From Psychroserpens luteolus (GTDB lineage: Bacteria; Bacteroidota; Bacteroidia; Flavobacteriales; Flavobacteriaceae): 64,000 bases of DNA. Of the stretch, positions 1 to 8,395 are shown piece after piece. Numbering within the stretch: the stretch's first letter is position 1; the number at the start of each line of letters is the position of its first letter. Location of the stretch: NCBI RefSeq assembly GCF_021032705.1, contig NZ_JAHVXI010000005.1:1-64000 (forward strand), given 5' to 3'. Below the pieces are notes generated by a model. It ran no database searches and was not told the origin of the DNA. It saw only the letters and a program-made list of their open reading frames with translations. Made by a program: the position numbers and the translations under genes.

Positions 1-28
1 CGTAACCAACTTATCTCGTTAGCGGGTG

Positions 29-60
29 CAAATATACAACCACTATTTTTATTCCACCAA
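29..60 (-). promoter_or_regulatory. Bacteroidetes-type promoter firing out of the left edge
   Basis: On the minus strand TTG (58-60) is followed after 21 bp by TATATTTG (29-36), which matches the Bacteroidetes -33/-7 consensus TTG/TAnnTTTG. Transcription would begin near position 22 and leave the window, so the controlled gene is not visible. Confidence 0.6.
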
Positions 61-137
61 ACCTTTTTTAATCTTTTTTTAAAATCTTTTCCCTAATACT
101 CATGAAGGCCTTATTATGAAGTGATTAGGAGTTGGGT

Positions 138-2114
138 TTAAAGAAAGAAATCCCATACTAAACCAAAACGAAAATTAAAATCCCTATAAGGATTGTTAGG
201 CGCAGAAAAGTAATCATAGCCTGTAAATGAAGCATTAAAGTGTTCAAACTTAAAAAAGAACCTTGTCTGTCTTATTTTTGCATTAACAAAAAAGTCCAAT
301 CTTGGAAATCCTCCAATTTTGGTTTTATTCTGCGTATAAAACTCAGCAAGTAATGGATCATAACTGTCCATATAATAATCTGTAAAATAATTGAATGTTA
401 TTCCTGTTTGAAGATACAGTGCTTTCTTCTTGAAAAAATGATTTGAATAGTACAATGTATTTCTAACAACAACCTCAGGTAAATTCAAAGACTTACTTTC
501 ATCGTTCACCTTTTGATATAATATAGAATTGTCTAGTGCAAACTTACCATACTTAAATTCCTTATCGAGTCTAACTTTAAAAATATCAAGAGATTGAGAT
601 AATTGATTAGGCTTAACGGCACCCGACTCCTCTTCTGTAGCAAAAAATGAAAAATTATCGATGGACATGTACTTTAAAGAGATATCGAGCAGCTTTTTTG
701 AAGCAAAATCAAATGTTAAACTGGTGTTCTTTTGATTTTTGAAGTTTGATATATTGTCCCAGTTGTAGTTAATATAATCGCTTTGATTGAGCAATAAATT
801 ATAATTCGGAGCCTGAGAGCTTGTTCCAAGTGTTCCTTTAACATCTAAGTCTTCACTAAACTTATATTGAACTTCACCTAAAAAGTAATTTCCTTCGAAA
901 TCACCAATGACATTGACTCCAAAACCAAAATCAACTCTGAACTTATCGAACTGATTATAATAATTTCCATTTACATTCAGTATTTGATCTTTAATCCTAT
1001 TCGGTATTTGCTGATCATTAAGAATAGTTACCTTATCATAGCCATAATTAATATCATTGTATCCTATTCCAAAATCGACATTACCTATTATTGGTTGTGC
1101 ATAATTTATAGACAGTTCTGCATGAAAATTTTCTAGCGTTGCTCTATCTTTAATATTACTTTGATTAAATGATTCTCCAAAGAAGTCTGATCTAGTTGTT
1201 TGATCAAACTGAAAATATTTATCTTCAAAATTGAGAATATTCTTTAATGACAGTATACTTCCCAAAGAATCACTAGGTTGAATAATCTCATATTGATGAT
1301 TTAAATAAAACCTCTTGCCCACTAAAATGTTTTCTGCATTTTCAAAATTTGGATCAAATACACCTCTATCAATAAAATCCTCATTCCCAGAAGTGAAATT
1401 TGGTATATCTTCTTCTTTTAAACCTCCATTTTCTTGGTTTTCTAAATCTTGCGTTGTAATGTGTGCTTTAGCTTTATACTTACCATTTTTAGTTCTGTAA
1501 TTTGTGGTAAATCTTAAATTACCAGTACTAGTAAGTGCATGTTGATAGTTTCCTAGTGATCTTAAACCTTTATAGGCAATAGAAAAATTAAAATACCTTG
1601 AAGTATTTACAGTGAAGAATGCATCTAATAACTGACCTTGCTTAAATGCTGTCTTAAAAAACAACTCAGTCAACGGTGTAGGCACTTCATAGTACCTAAT
1701 ATAATCAACTTCCATGTAATTAAAGTGCCTAGCTCTAGCACCAAATTGAGGAAGTAACCTATCATGTGAGATATCTCTAGATAATTGGTTATAAGTCTGA
1801 CCTATATTGGCAAATTGCATTAGACCAAAATTGTCTTTCCTTAAATAATTAAACTTATACTGTTTTTGAATTGTTAAGGATGTATCAATATATTCAACAT
1901 TTCCTTCTACATCATAGATTTTATATTGCTCAATTTTCGCAATACTATTATTTACTTTATTACTCTTTTTTCTTGTAGATGTACTATCATTAAAACCATT
2001 AGGCTGCAATACTTTTTTATTGCTTTTTAGATTTTTATTAGGTTCTAAAGTTTGAGTATGCAAAACACTCACAGAAAAAATGATAAAGAAATAAACAATA
2101 AATGTTCTGAACAT
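138..2114 (-). CDS. Putative porin (Porin_10-like outer membrane barrel)
   Basis: About 658 residues. I start it at the ATG at 2114 rather than the upstream TTG at 2129, because the ATG leads directly into a signal peptide (MFRTFIVYFFIIFSVSVLH, cleavage near HTQ). After a Lys/Asn-rich linker, the protein is a long run of alternating aromatic and polar segments typical of an outer membrane beta-barrel. It ends in a terminal aromatic strand (FRFGLVWDFFL) that fits the C-terminal BAM signal. The length and the N-terminal region matching QFANIGQTYNQL resemble the flavobacterial putative porins grouped as Porin_10. It is separated from the upstream SusCD operon by a strong terminator, so it should have its own promoter. 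Substrate unknown. Confidence 0.75.
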   Translation of the reverse strand: MFRTFIVYFFIIFSVSVLHTQTLEPNKNLKSNKKVLQPNGFNDSTSTRKKSNKVNNSIAKIEQYKIYDVEGNVEYIDTSLTIQKQYKFNYLRKDNFGLMQFANIGQTYNQLSRDISHDRLLPQFGARARHFNYMEVDYIRYYEVPTPLTELFFKTAFKQGQLLDAFFTVNTSRYFNFSIAYKGLRSLGNYQHALTSTGNLRFTTNYRTKNGKYKAKAHITTQDLENQENGGLKEEDIPNFTSGNEDFIDRGVFDPNFENAENILVGKRFYLNHQYEIIQPSDSLGSILSLKNILNFEDKYFQFDQTTRSDFFGESFNQSNIKDRATLENFHAELSINYAQPIIGNVDFGIGYNDINYGYDKVTILNDQQIPNRIKDQILNVNGNYYNQFDKFRVDFGFGVNVIGDFEGNYFLGEVQYKFSEDLDVKGTLGTSSQAPNYNLLLNQSDYINYNWDNISNFKNQKNTSLTFDFASKKLLDISLKYMSIDNFSFFATEEESGAVKPNQLSQSLDIFKVRLDKEFKYGKFALDNSILYQKVNDESKSLNLPEVVVRNTLYYSNHFFKKKALYLQTGITFNYFTDYYMDSYDPLLAEFYTQNKTKIGGFPRLDFFVNAKIRQTRFFFKFEHFNASFTGYDYFSAPNNPYRDFNFRFGLVWDFFL

Positions 2115-2183
2115 ATTAATAAAATTCAATTAATGTGCAAATTAATAATTCTGAAATAAGGAAATCATAAAAAAAATAAAAAA

Positions 2184-2200
2184 GCGACCAAATTGGTCGC
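2184..2200 (-). terminator. Intrinsic terminator of the SusCD operon
   Basis: GCGACC-AAATT-GGTCGC forms a 6-8 bp stem. It is flanked by an A-run on the left (a long T-run on the minus strand) and TTTTT on the right. It lies just after the stop codon of the minus-strand lipoprotein gene and could work in both directions. Confidence 0.85.
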
Positions 2201-2225
2201 TTTTTATATTTATATGTGAAACGTA

Positions 2226-2993
2226 TTAGTTCCCTACTGAGAACGATCTAACGATCTGTCCACCAAATTCATCAATTTGGTCAAATAGAGATGAATTACC
2301 ATCACAAGCTATAAGATTACCATTGATAGAACCATTACCATATGCACAGCAAATACCATCACCGAACTGATCAAAAACTACGAAATCATAGTTTCCATCA
2401 GGAATACATAATGTTACAGAGAATGTCTCTAAATCATCATAGTTTCCAAATCCAGTATCACCATCGATAAAGTCTCCAGAATCAGCATCGTATAGTTGCC
2501 AAGCTGTTTCTTCTGGATAGTTATCAAAGACAAAGTCAAATTTAACTTCATTTAAAGTACAAGCACTAGAAAAAGAAATCTGTGTTGTACCTCTTGTATT
2601 AATAACTGTTCCATCAGGAGCAACAACATCTAATGCTAATACTCTAGATGATCCTTCTGGGATTGCTGAAAAGTCAACATCAATAGGTGTTGATCCAACA
2701 AACTCACCAGCAGGAATCGTTACAGAATTTGCAACAGTGTATTCTCCAGCCATTGCTGACGTAAGATCAGAATTCACATTAATAGAAATTGTTCTATCTG
2801 CATTAGTTCTTGTTGTAGACTCTACAGTAACAGTACCACTTCCAGCACAGAACTCAATAGTTTGAGAAGCTCTTGCGAAAGATAATCCTGTTTGACCACC
2901 ATCTGCATCATAGATGACTAAGTCTTCCTCACAACTAGTGTACGAGAATACAACTAATAAAGCAAGGGTTAATTTTAATATATTATTTTTCAT
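2226..2993 (-). CDS. SusCD-associated surface lipoprotein with Cys-rich C-terminal domain
   Basis: 255 residues. A lipobox ending at Cys21 (VVFSYTSC) followed by acidic residues (EEDL) suggests an exported lipoprotein, probably surface-displayed as is known for SusD-type lipoproteins. Residues about 35-140 look like a Calx-beta/Ig-like beta-sandwich. Residues about 150-255 form a domain with the motif FGDGICCAYGNGS, preceded by NYPEETAWQLYD. I have seen this domain type at the ends of secreted Bacteroidetes proteins, where the paired cysteines probably form disulfides. It is the third gene of the operon, 18 bp after susD, in the slot usually held by a SusE/SusF-like glycan-binding lipoprotein. 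I infer a role in substrate capture; the substrate is unknown. Confidence 0.7.
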   Translation of the reverse strand: MKNNILKLTLALLVVFSYTSCEEDLVIYDADGGQTGLSFARASQTIEFCAGSGTVTVESTTRTNADRTISINVNSDLTSAMAGEYTVANSVTIPAGEFVGSTPIDVDFSAIPEGSSRVLALDVVAPDGTVINTRGTTQISFSSACTLNEVKFDFVFDNYPEETAWQLYDADSGDFIDGDTGFGNYDDLETFSVTLCIPDGNYDFVVFDQFGDGICCAYGNGSINGNLIACDGNSSLFDQIDEFGGQIVRSFSVGN

Positions 2994-3011
2994 AATTATA
3001 AGAATTTTTTA

Positions 3012-4508
3012 TTAGTAACCAGGATTTTGTTGTGTTCCAATTCCAGCGTTTGCATTGATCTCAATAATTGGAATAGGTAACGTAAATCTGAAATCAGATG
3101 CAGCTAATGTACAAGCTCCACTTTGAGTAGTACAATCTGTTTGATCTCTGTTTACGCCTCTGTTAGCAGCAACACCTAAACGTTTTAAATCCTTATAACG
3201 GTGACCTTCGTATGCAAGCTCAATTCTTCTTTCATCAAGGATAGCAGCGTAAGCTTCTTGAGCAGAACCATAAGATGGTGTTGCTTGAGCAGAACCAAAT
3301 CTTGCATCTCTTAATTGCTTAATTAAGTTAGCAGCACCAGATAAATCGTTGTTTGTTGCAACTCTAGCTTCAGCTAACATTAATAACATTTCAGAAGATC
3401 TAAATACTTTTAAGTCATTCATTAATGGTCTACCTTCAGATCCTGGGTATTTTTGAATTACTAAGATATCAGTATTAACTGGATCAGGGTCTGTATCATA
3501 ATTAGGGTTGATTACAGATGTTGGTGCAACAATTACATCAAATCTTATATCATCAGTATCTAATAAGTTAAATACACCTCTATCCATTTCAAAATATGGA
3601 GAACCAGATAATGTTGCATCTACGAAAGCAAATACAGAACCAGCCCATCCACCACCAGTGGCAACAGAACCAGTATTAACTTGACCATCATATCCATCAT
3701 TAACAGCTCTTTCTAATTTGAAGATAACTTCCGTATTATCATTATCTAACCACATTGCTTGATATTGAGCAGTGTTAGCTAAAGGATAAGCAGATAATAA
3801 CTGACTAGCTAAAGTTTGCACAGTACCGTAATCTCCTCTAGTTAAAGCAGCTCTAGCTCTCATAGCGTTAATAGCATCTGTAGAGATAAAAGTTGCATTA
3901 GATTGCTCGTTACTTAAACTTAAAGCAGTCGCTAAATCATCATTAATATAAGTCCACATTTCACCAGTTGTATTTCTAAGTGGCTGGTAATCTAATGGTG
4001 CAACAAAATCAACAACAGGAGCTGCTAAAGTTGTGTCATCAGATGGGTCTGGACTAAAGTAAGTTAATAATTCTAAGTTTGCATAAGCTCTAATGGCATA
4101 AGTTTGAGCTAATACATTATTATATAAAGCTTCTTCACCGGCTTCAGGAGTAATTAGAGCCGCAGCTTCAATAAGAATCGTTGCTCTGTTATTTACTCTA
4201 AAGTTACGTACCCAGAAATCCTGAGCAGCAGCACTACCTGCATTTAATACAAAATCGTATAATGCAAATCCTTGTCCACCACTATCAAAACCTACTGATA
4301 CTTCATCAGTAAAGTTAGCAGATAATGAAATCTCAGGAGTTAAATCCCATTGGTTGTATACAGCTAATAATCCTAGCCTTAAATCTTCAACCGAACGGAA
4401 AGCATTCTGTGCATCCAGTCTACCTGGCTGTCTGATATCGATTGCGTCGTTACAACCCATAACTACTGTTAAGAGTCCGACAAATAATATTTTACTAAAT
4501 TTTTTCAT
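3012..4508 (-). CDS. SusD/RagB family nutrient-binding outer membrane lipoprotein
   Basis: 498 residues with a lipobox ending at Cys19 (TVVMGC). The N-terminal part has the SusD-typical segment with repeated helices (TYAIRAYANLELLTYFSPD) and the C-terminal part carries the conserved ILDERRIELAYEGHRYKDLKR motif region. It ends with the usual GTQQNPGY-type tail. In this family the lipoprotein forms a lid over the SusC barrel and hands substrate to it. It follows susC by 12 bp, and the two should be co-transcribed. No glycoside hydrolase, sulfatase or sensor gene adjoins the pair, so its substrate (glycan or peptide) cannot be assigned. Confidence 0.93.
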   Translation of the reverse strand: MKKFSKILFVGLLTVVMGCNDAIDIRQPGRLDAQNAFRSVEDLRLGLLAVYNQWDLTPEISLSANFTDEVSVGFDSGGQGFALYDFVLNAGSAAAQDFWVRNFRVNNRATILIEAAALITPEAGEEALYNNVLAQTYAIRAYANLELLTYFSPDPSDDTTLAAPVVDFVAPLDYQPLRNTTGEMWTYINDDLATALSLSNEQSNATFISTDAINAMRARAALTRGDYGTVQTLASQLLSAYPLANTAQYQAMWLDNDNTEVIFKLERAVNDGYDGQVNTGSVATGGGWAGSVFAFVDATLSGSPYFEMDRGVFNLLDTDDIRFDVIVAPTSVINPNYDTDPDPVNTDILVIQKYPGSEGRPLMNDLKVFRSSEMLLMLAEARVATNNDLSGAANLIKQLRDARFGSAQATPSYGSAQEAYAAILDERRIELAYEGHRYKDLKRLGVAANRGVNRDQTDCTTQSGACTLAASDFRFTLPIPIIEINANAGIGTQQNPGY

Positions 4509-4520
4509 GTGTTTTTTTTT

Positions 4521-7500
4521 TTAAAATCCTAATTCAAATCCTACAGATATTGTTCTTGGAGTTGGATATGATCTCTGTCCACCGTTAGATTCAGCATCAA
4601 AACCTCTCCACTCAGACCATGTGATCAAATTTTCTCCGTTTACAAATACTCTTGCATTAGAAATACCTGTGTTCTCTAAATATTTAGCAGGAACATTGTA
4701 TCCAAAACTTGCAAAACGTAATCTTAAATAATCAGCACTTCTTAAGAAACGATCAGATCCAAAAGAGTTTCTGTTCGCTGCTGTTGGAGAAGGAATATCT
4801 GTAATATCACCTGGTTGAGACCAAGCTCTTAGGATATCTCTTGAAAAGTTAAACTGTCCTACATCATCTTCATCTATAAAACTTGCATAATCATTATCAA
4901 AACGATCTACACCAAGTACATAGTTAAATTGAGTTTGTAAGAAGAAGTTCTTGTAATCAAAATTAACTTTGAAACTACCATTCCACTCAGGAGTTAAGTT
5001 TTTATCTAACCATACACGGTCAGTATCAGCATCTGGAGATTCAGTAACGTCACCGTTTGCTGTTAAGTATAATAATTCACCGTTTGCTGGATTAACACCA
5101 ACATAACGTAATGTAAAGATTTCATTTAAGATTCCTCCATTACGACCTAGTCCTATAATTTCACCTTCCGCATTTGGAAGATCTTCTAATTCTGTGATGT
5201 TGTAGTTACCTACAATTCCAACATTCATTGCGAAACCTCCTTCAGATTTTGCTTGGAATAAATCATAATCAACAGTAAAATCAACACCTCTGTTATATAA
5301 TAAACCAGTGTTTGCATTTTGCTGAGTTACACCTGTAGTTGCTGATAATGGTGTACTTTGGAAAAGATCAGAAGTTTCTTTTTCATATACATCAATAGCA
5401 CCACGTAATCTAGAATTCCAAACACCAAAGTCAATACCAATGTTTGTTTGAGTCACAGTTTCCCATTCTAATGAACGGTTACCTAACTGAGCTAGTCCAA
5501 TAGAGTTAGCATTACCATAACCAGCACCAGTAGCGAAGAAATCTTCAGTTAAATCTGGACCTGTAAAGTATCCACCACCTGCTACGTTTTGGTTACCTGC
5601 TGTACCCCAAGACGCTCTTAATTTTAAGTTATCGATTGCTGAGTCATCCATAAATGCTTCGTTAGAGATATTCCAACGACCAGAAACAGAATAGAAAGTT
5701 GCCCATCTATTAGAACCAGCGAAACGGTAAGATGCATCACGACGAACAGTCGCAGATAAACCATACTTCGTATCATAATCATAATCTAATGAAGCAAAGT
5801 AAGAGAATAAACCTGCATTTAAGATGTTAGCATTAGCAAAATCTCCGAATAAACCGTTTGCAGGAGCAATAAATCCACTACCATCTCCAGGGAAGAATGT
5901 CTTAGGATCTAAACCATTTTGTCTGTATCCAAAAGTTCTAAAGTGAGCTTTAAAGTACTCTGTATATAATCCAACATCTACTGTATGCTTATCTGCAAAC
6001 GTCTTGTTGAAGTTTAAAGACGTTACTTGGTTATAAGCAAACTGTCTTGTTGATTGTTGATCTTGGAAACCAGATGTTGGGTTTTCAGCACCACCGAATA
6101 AGATCGCGTTAAATGATTCTGGTCCTTCAGCACGAGTTAAGAACTCACTTTGATAATCACCAGATAATACAACACCAGCTGTTAACCAGTCTGTAATATC
6201 ATAACTGAAGTTAATACTACCAATCGCTTTAACCTCTTCCTCGAAACGCGTATACGTTCTAAGTCTATCTAATAAGAATAATGGTGTATTTGTAAATGAT
6301 AATGGTGATAATAAATCTGCACCATTTGTATAATCAGAAGCAGTAATATAAGGAACAGACTCATATGCACCTAATACATAGTTTCTGTTAATCGCTCCAC
6401 TACCAATACTATTTGGTTCATTAGACTTAGAGTAGTTAATACTTAAGTTAATACCATATCTGAATTTTTGATTTGTAGATTTTCCAGAAACGTTTGTTCT
6501 TAAGTTAAAACGCTTTAAATCTGAATCTTCTAAAACACCTTCAGTATCTTGGAAACCAATAGATGTAAACTGAGAAGCATTCTCACTACCACTTGTTAAT
6601 GATAATGTATGACTCTGAGTTACACCAGTACGGAAAAAGAAATCTTTCCAATCAAAGTTTGGAGCTGCTGCAATTTGAGCATCTGTTAATGGTGTTCCAT
6701 TTCCAGGGTTAAACACACCTGTACTGTTACCAGCACCTGCACCATTTCCTCTAGATCTTTCATAACGAAGTAGATCTTGAGCGTCCATTAAGTCATAGTC
6801 ATTATCTTGAAGTGAACTGTAAGCTACAAAACCGTTGTAGTTTACTTTAAGTCCTTCTCCAAAATTACCTTGACGAGTCTTAATGATAATTACACCGTTT
6901 GCACCTCTATTACCATAAATTGCAGTTGCACCAGCATCTTTTAAGATGTCGATAGACGCAATATCTTGTGGGTTAAGAGATCTAAAGTTGTCTTCATCTA
7001 CAGGAGCACCATCTATAATAAATAATGGTTCAGTGTTACCATTAATAGATGCCACACCACGAAGTTGAACTAATGAATTACCACCTGGTTGACCTGAACT
7101 TGTTGTAATATTCAAACCTGGTGCCTGACCAGATAATGTTTGAACAAAACTCGCATTTGGTCTGTTTTCAATAGTTTCTGCTGTTACTCTTACAGTCGCA
7201 GCACTCGAAGTCGCTTTACTTTGGGTTCTATACCCTGTAACTACTACTTCGTCTAAAACAGCTGCATCTTCCTGCATTGAAACATTGATAGAAGATCTAC
7301 TTCCTACAAGCTCTTCAACAGTTTTAGTACCTACATATGTAAACACTAAAGTTTCATTTGCACTTGCTTTGATAGAATAATTACCATCAAAATCTGTTTG
7401 AACTCCACGTGTAGTTCCTTTTACTATTACACTTACACCTGGCAACGGAAATCCGTCTACAGCCGATGTAACTGTTCCTGTGACCGTTTTCTCTTGCGCG

Positions 7501-7562
7501 AAAGAGAGTTGCATCACAAACGCCATAAATAGCGTCATTAACCATGTTAACTTTAATTTCAT
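4521..7562 (-). CDS. SusC/RagA family TonB-linked outer membrane transporter
   Basis: 1013 residues. A signal peptide (cleavage after LSFAQ) is followed by a carboxypeptidase-regulatory-like beta-sandwich (about 25-105, with GVSVIVKGTTRG and DFDGNYSI). Next comes the conserved DEVVVTGY segment and a TonB-dependent receptor plug (about 115-230, ending ANGVIIIKTRQG), then a large barrel that closes with SVGFELGF. This is the standard SusC domain order and length. The protein imports substrates across the outer membrane using TonB energy, with SusD as partner. It is the first gene of a three-gene operon and has a clear promoter 28 bp upstream of the start. Confidence 0.95.
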   Translation of the reverse strand: MKLKLTWLMTLFMAFVMQLSFAQEKTVTGTVTSAVDGFPLPGVSVIVKGTTRGVQTDFDGNYSIKASANETLVFTYVGTKTVEELVGSRSSINVSMQEDAAVLDEVVVTGYRTQSKATSSAATVRVTAETIENRPNASFVQTLSGQAPGLNITTSSGQPGGNSLVQLRGVASINGNTEPLFIIDGAPVDEDNFRSLNPQDIASIDILKDAGATAIYGNRGANGVIIIKTRQGNFGEGLKVNYNGFVAYSSLQDNDYDLMDAQDLLRYERSRGNGAGAGNSTGVFNPGNGTPLTDAQIAAAPNFDWKDFFFRTGVTQSHTLSLTSGSENASQFTSIGFQDTEGVLEDSDLKRFNLRTNVSGKSTNQKFRYGINLSINYSKSNEPNSIGSGAINRNYVLGAYESVPYITASDYTNGADLLSPLSFTNTPLFLLDRLRTYTRFEEEVKAIGSINFSYDITDWLTAGVVLSGDYQSEFLTRAEGPESFNAILFGGAENPTSGFQDQQSTRQFAYNQVTSLNFNKTFADKHTVDVGLYTEYFKAHFRTFGYRQNGLDPKTFFPGDGSGFIAPANGLFGDFANANILNAGLFSYFASLDYDYDTKYGLSATVRRDASYRFAGSNRWATFYSVSGRWNISNEAFMDDSAIDNLKLRASWGTAGNQNVAGGGYFTGPDLTEDFFATGAGYGNANSIGLAQLGNRSLEWETVTQTNIGIDFGVWNSRLRGAIDVYEKETSDLFQSTPLSATTGVTQQNANTGLLYNRGVDFTVDYDLFQAKSEGGFAMNVGIVGNYNITELEDLPNAEGEIIGLGRNGGILNEIFTLRYVGVNPANGELLYLTANGDVTESPDADTDRVWLDKNLTPEWNGSFKVNFDYKNFFLQTQFNYVLGVDRFDNDYASFIDEDDVGQFNFSRDILRAWSQPGDITDIPSPTAANRNSFGSDRFLRSADYLRLRFASFGYNVPAKYLENTGISNARVFVNGENLITWSEWRGFDAESNGGQRSYPTPRTISVGFELGF

Positions 7563-7589
7563 AAAACAATTATTTGAGTTAGTCTAGCG

Positions 7590-7620
7590 CAAACATCTTA
7601 ATAATATATTAAATAAACAA
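7590..7620 (-). promoter_or_regulatory. Promoter of the susC-susD-lipoprotein operon
   Basis: On the minus strand TTG (7618-7620), a 20-bp spacer and GATGTTTG (7590-7597) match TTG/TAnnTTTG at all but one position. The predicted leader is about 20 nt. Confidence 0.6.
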
Positions 7621-7690
7621 GTATTTATACTAAAAAAATGTTAACAAGTAATTAAATAGCTTTAATCGATTTTTAGCTTGCAAAACCTTA

Positions 7691-7706
7691 TAATTACTAG
7701 TAATTA
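7691..7706. promoter_or_regulatory. Perfect 16-bp palindrome between susC and rnhB
   Basis: TAATTACTAGTAATTA is a perfect inverted repeat without a spacer. It lies about 70 bp upstream of the susC -33 element and 35 bp upstream of the rnhB -7 element. Its size suits a dimeric regulator, but no protein in the window can be tied to it. Confidence 0.35.
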
Positions 7707-7741
7707 GATACATAAACCTTAAATAGGTTGCGTTAAAATTT

Positions 7742-7749
7742 TAACTTTG
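7742..7749 (+). promoter_or_regulatory. -7 element of rnhB promoter
   Basis: TAACTTTG matches TAnnTTTG and is followed by C, as is common. The start codon lies only 17 bp downstream, so the mRNA leader would be about 10 nt. No good TTG lies at the expected -33 distance. Confidence 0.5.
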
Positions 7750-7765
7750 CTCAAACTTTAACACT

Positions 7766-8368
7766 TTGGCACTAAAACCATCTTTTTCAAATTCAAAATT
7801 CGAATGTGGTACAGATGAAGCTGGACGTGGTTGTCTGGCTGGCCCTGTAACTGCTGCTGCAGTTATCTTACCTATCGAATACACCAATACTATATTAAAT
7901 GACTCCAAGCAACTTTCAGAAAAGAAAAGAAACACCTTAAAACCACTAATAGAAGAACAAGCAATTACTTACTCTTTCTGCCATATATTTCCAGATGAAA
8001 TTGACAGCATCAATATTTTAAATGCCTCAATTCTTGCTATGCACAAATCCATAGCCCAACTCAATACGACTCCCGATTTTATAATTGTAGATGGCAATAG
8101 GTTTAAGCCTTATCATGATATTGCCTATGAAACTATTATTAAAGGTGATGCAAAATACCTTTCTATAGCTGCGGCTTCTGTCTTAGCTAAAACATATAGA
8201 GATGAATACATGGAACGAATTCATAAAGAATTTCCAATGTACAACTGGAAACAAAACAAAGGCTATCCCACAAAAGAACATCGAGCAGCAATCAAAAAAT
8301 ATGGCATTACAAAATATCATAGAAAATCTTTTAGATTATTGCCAGAACAACTCAAATTAGAATTGTAA
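7766..8368 (+). CDS. rnhB: Ribonuclease HII
   Basis: 200 residues. The DEAGRG motif (catalytic Asp17, Glu18), NDSKQLS with Asp46, IIVDGNR with a third acidic residue and [15 protein letters not shown] are the diagnostic RNase HII signatures. The enzyme cleaves the RNA strand of RNA-DNA hybrids and removes misincorporated ribonucleotides in the cytoplasm. The start must be TTG at 7766. An in-frame TAA lies at 7742-7744 with no ATG after it, and the sequence before DEAGRG has normal family length. Together with the -7 element 17 bp upstream this predicts an almost leaderless message with a TTG start. Confidence 0.95.
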   Translation: MALKPSFSNSKFECGTDEAGRGCLAGPVTAAAVILPIEYTNTILNDSKQLSEKKRNTLKPLIEEQAITYSFCHIFPDEIDSINILNASILAMHKSIAQLNTTPDFIIVDGNRFKPYHDIAYETIIKGDAKYLSIAAASVLAKTYRDEYMERIHKEFPMYNWKQNKGYPTKEHRAAIKKYGITKYHRKSFRLLPEQLKLEL

Positions 8369-8373
8369 CTTTT

Positions 8374-8381
8374 TATATTTG
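8374..8381 (+). promoter_or_regulatory. -7 element upstream of the 810-residue lipoprotein gene
   Basis: TATATTTG matches TAnnTTTG exactly and lies 15 bp before the ATG at 8396. The message would have a leader of a few nucleotides. It begins just after the rnhB stop codon. Confidence 0.5.
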
Positions 8382-8395
8382 TAAAAATCTTTTAC

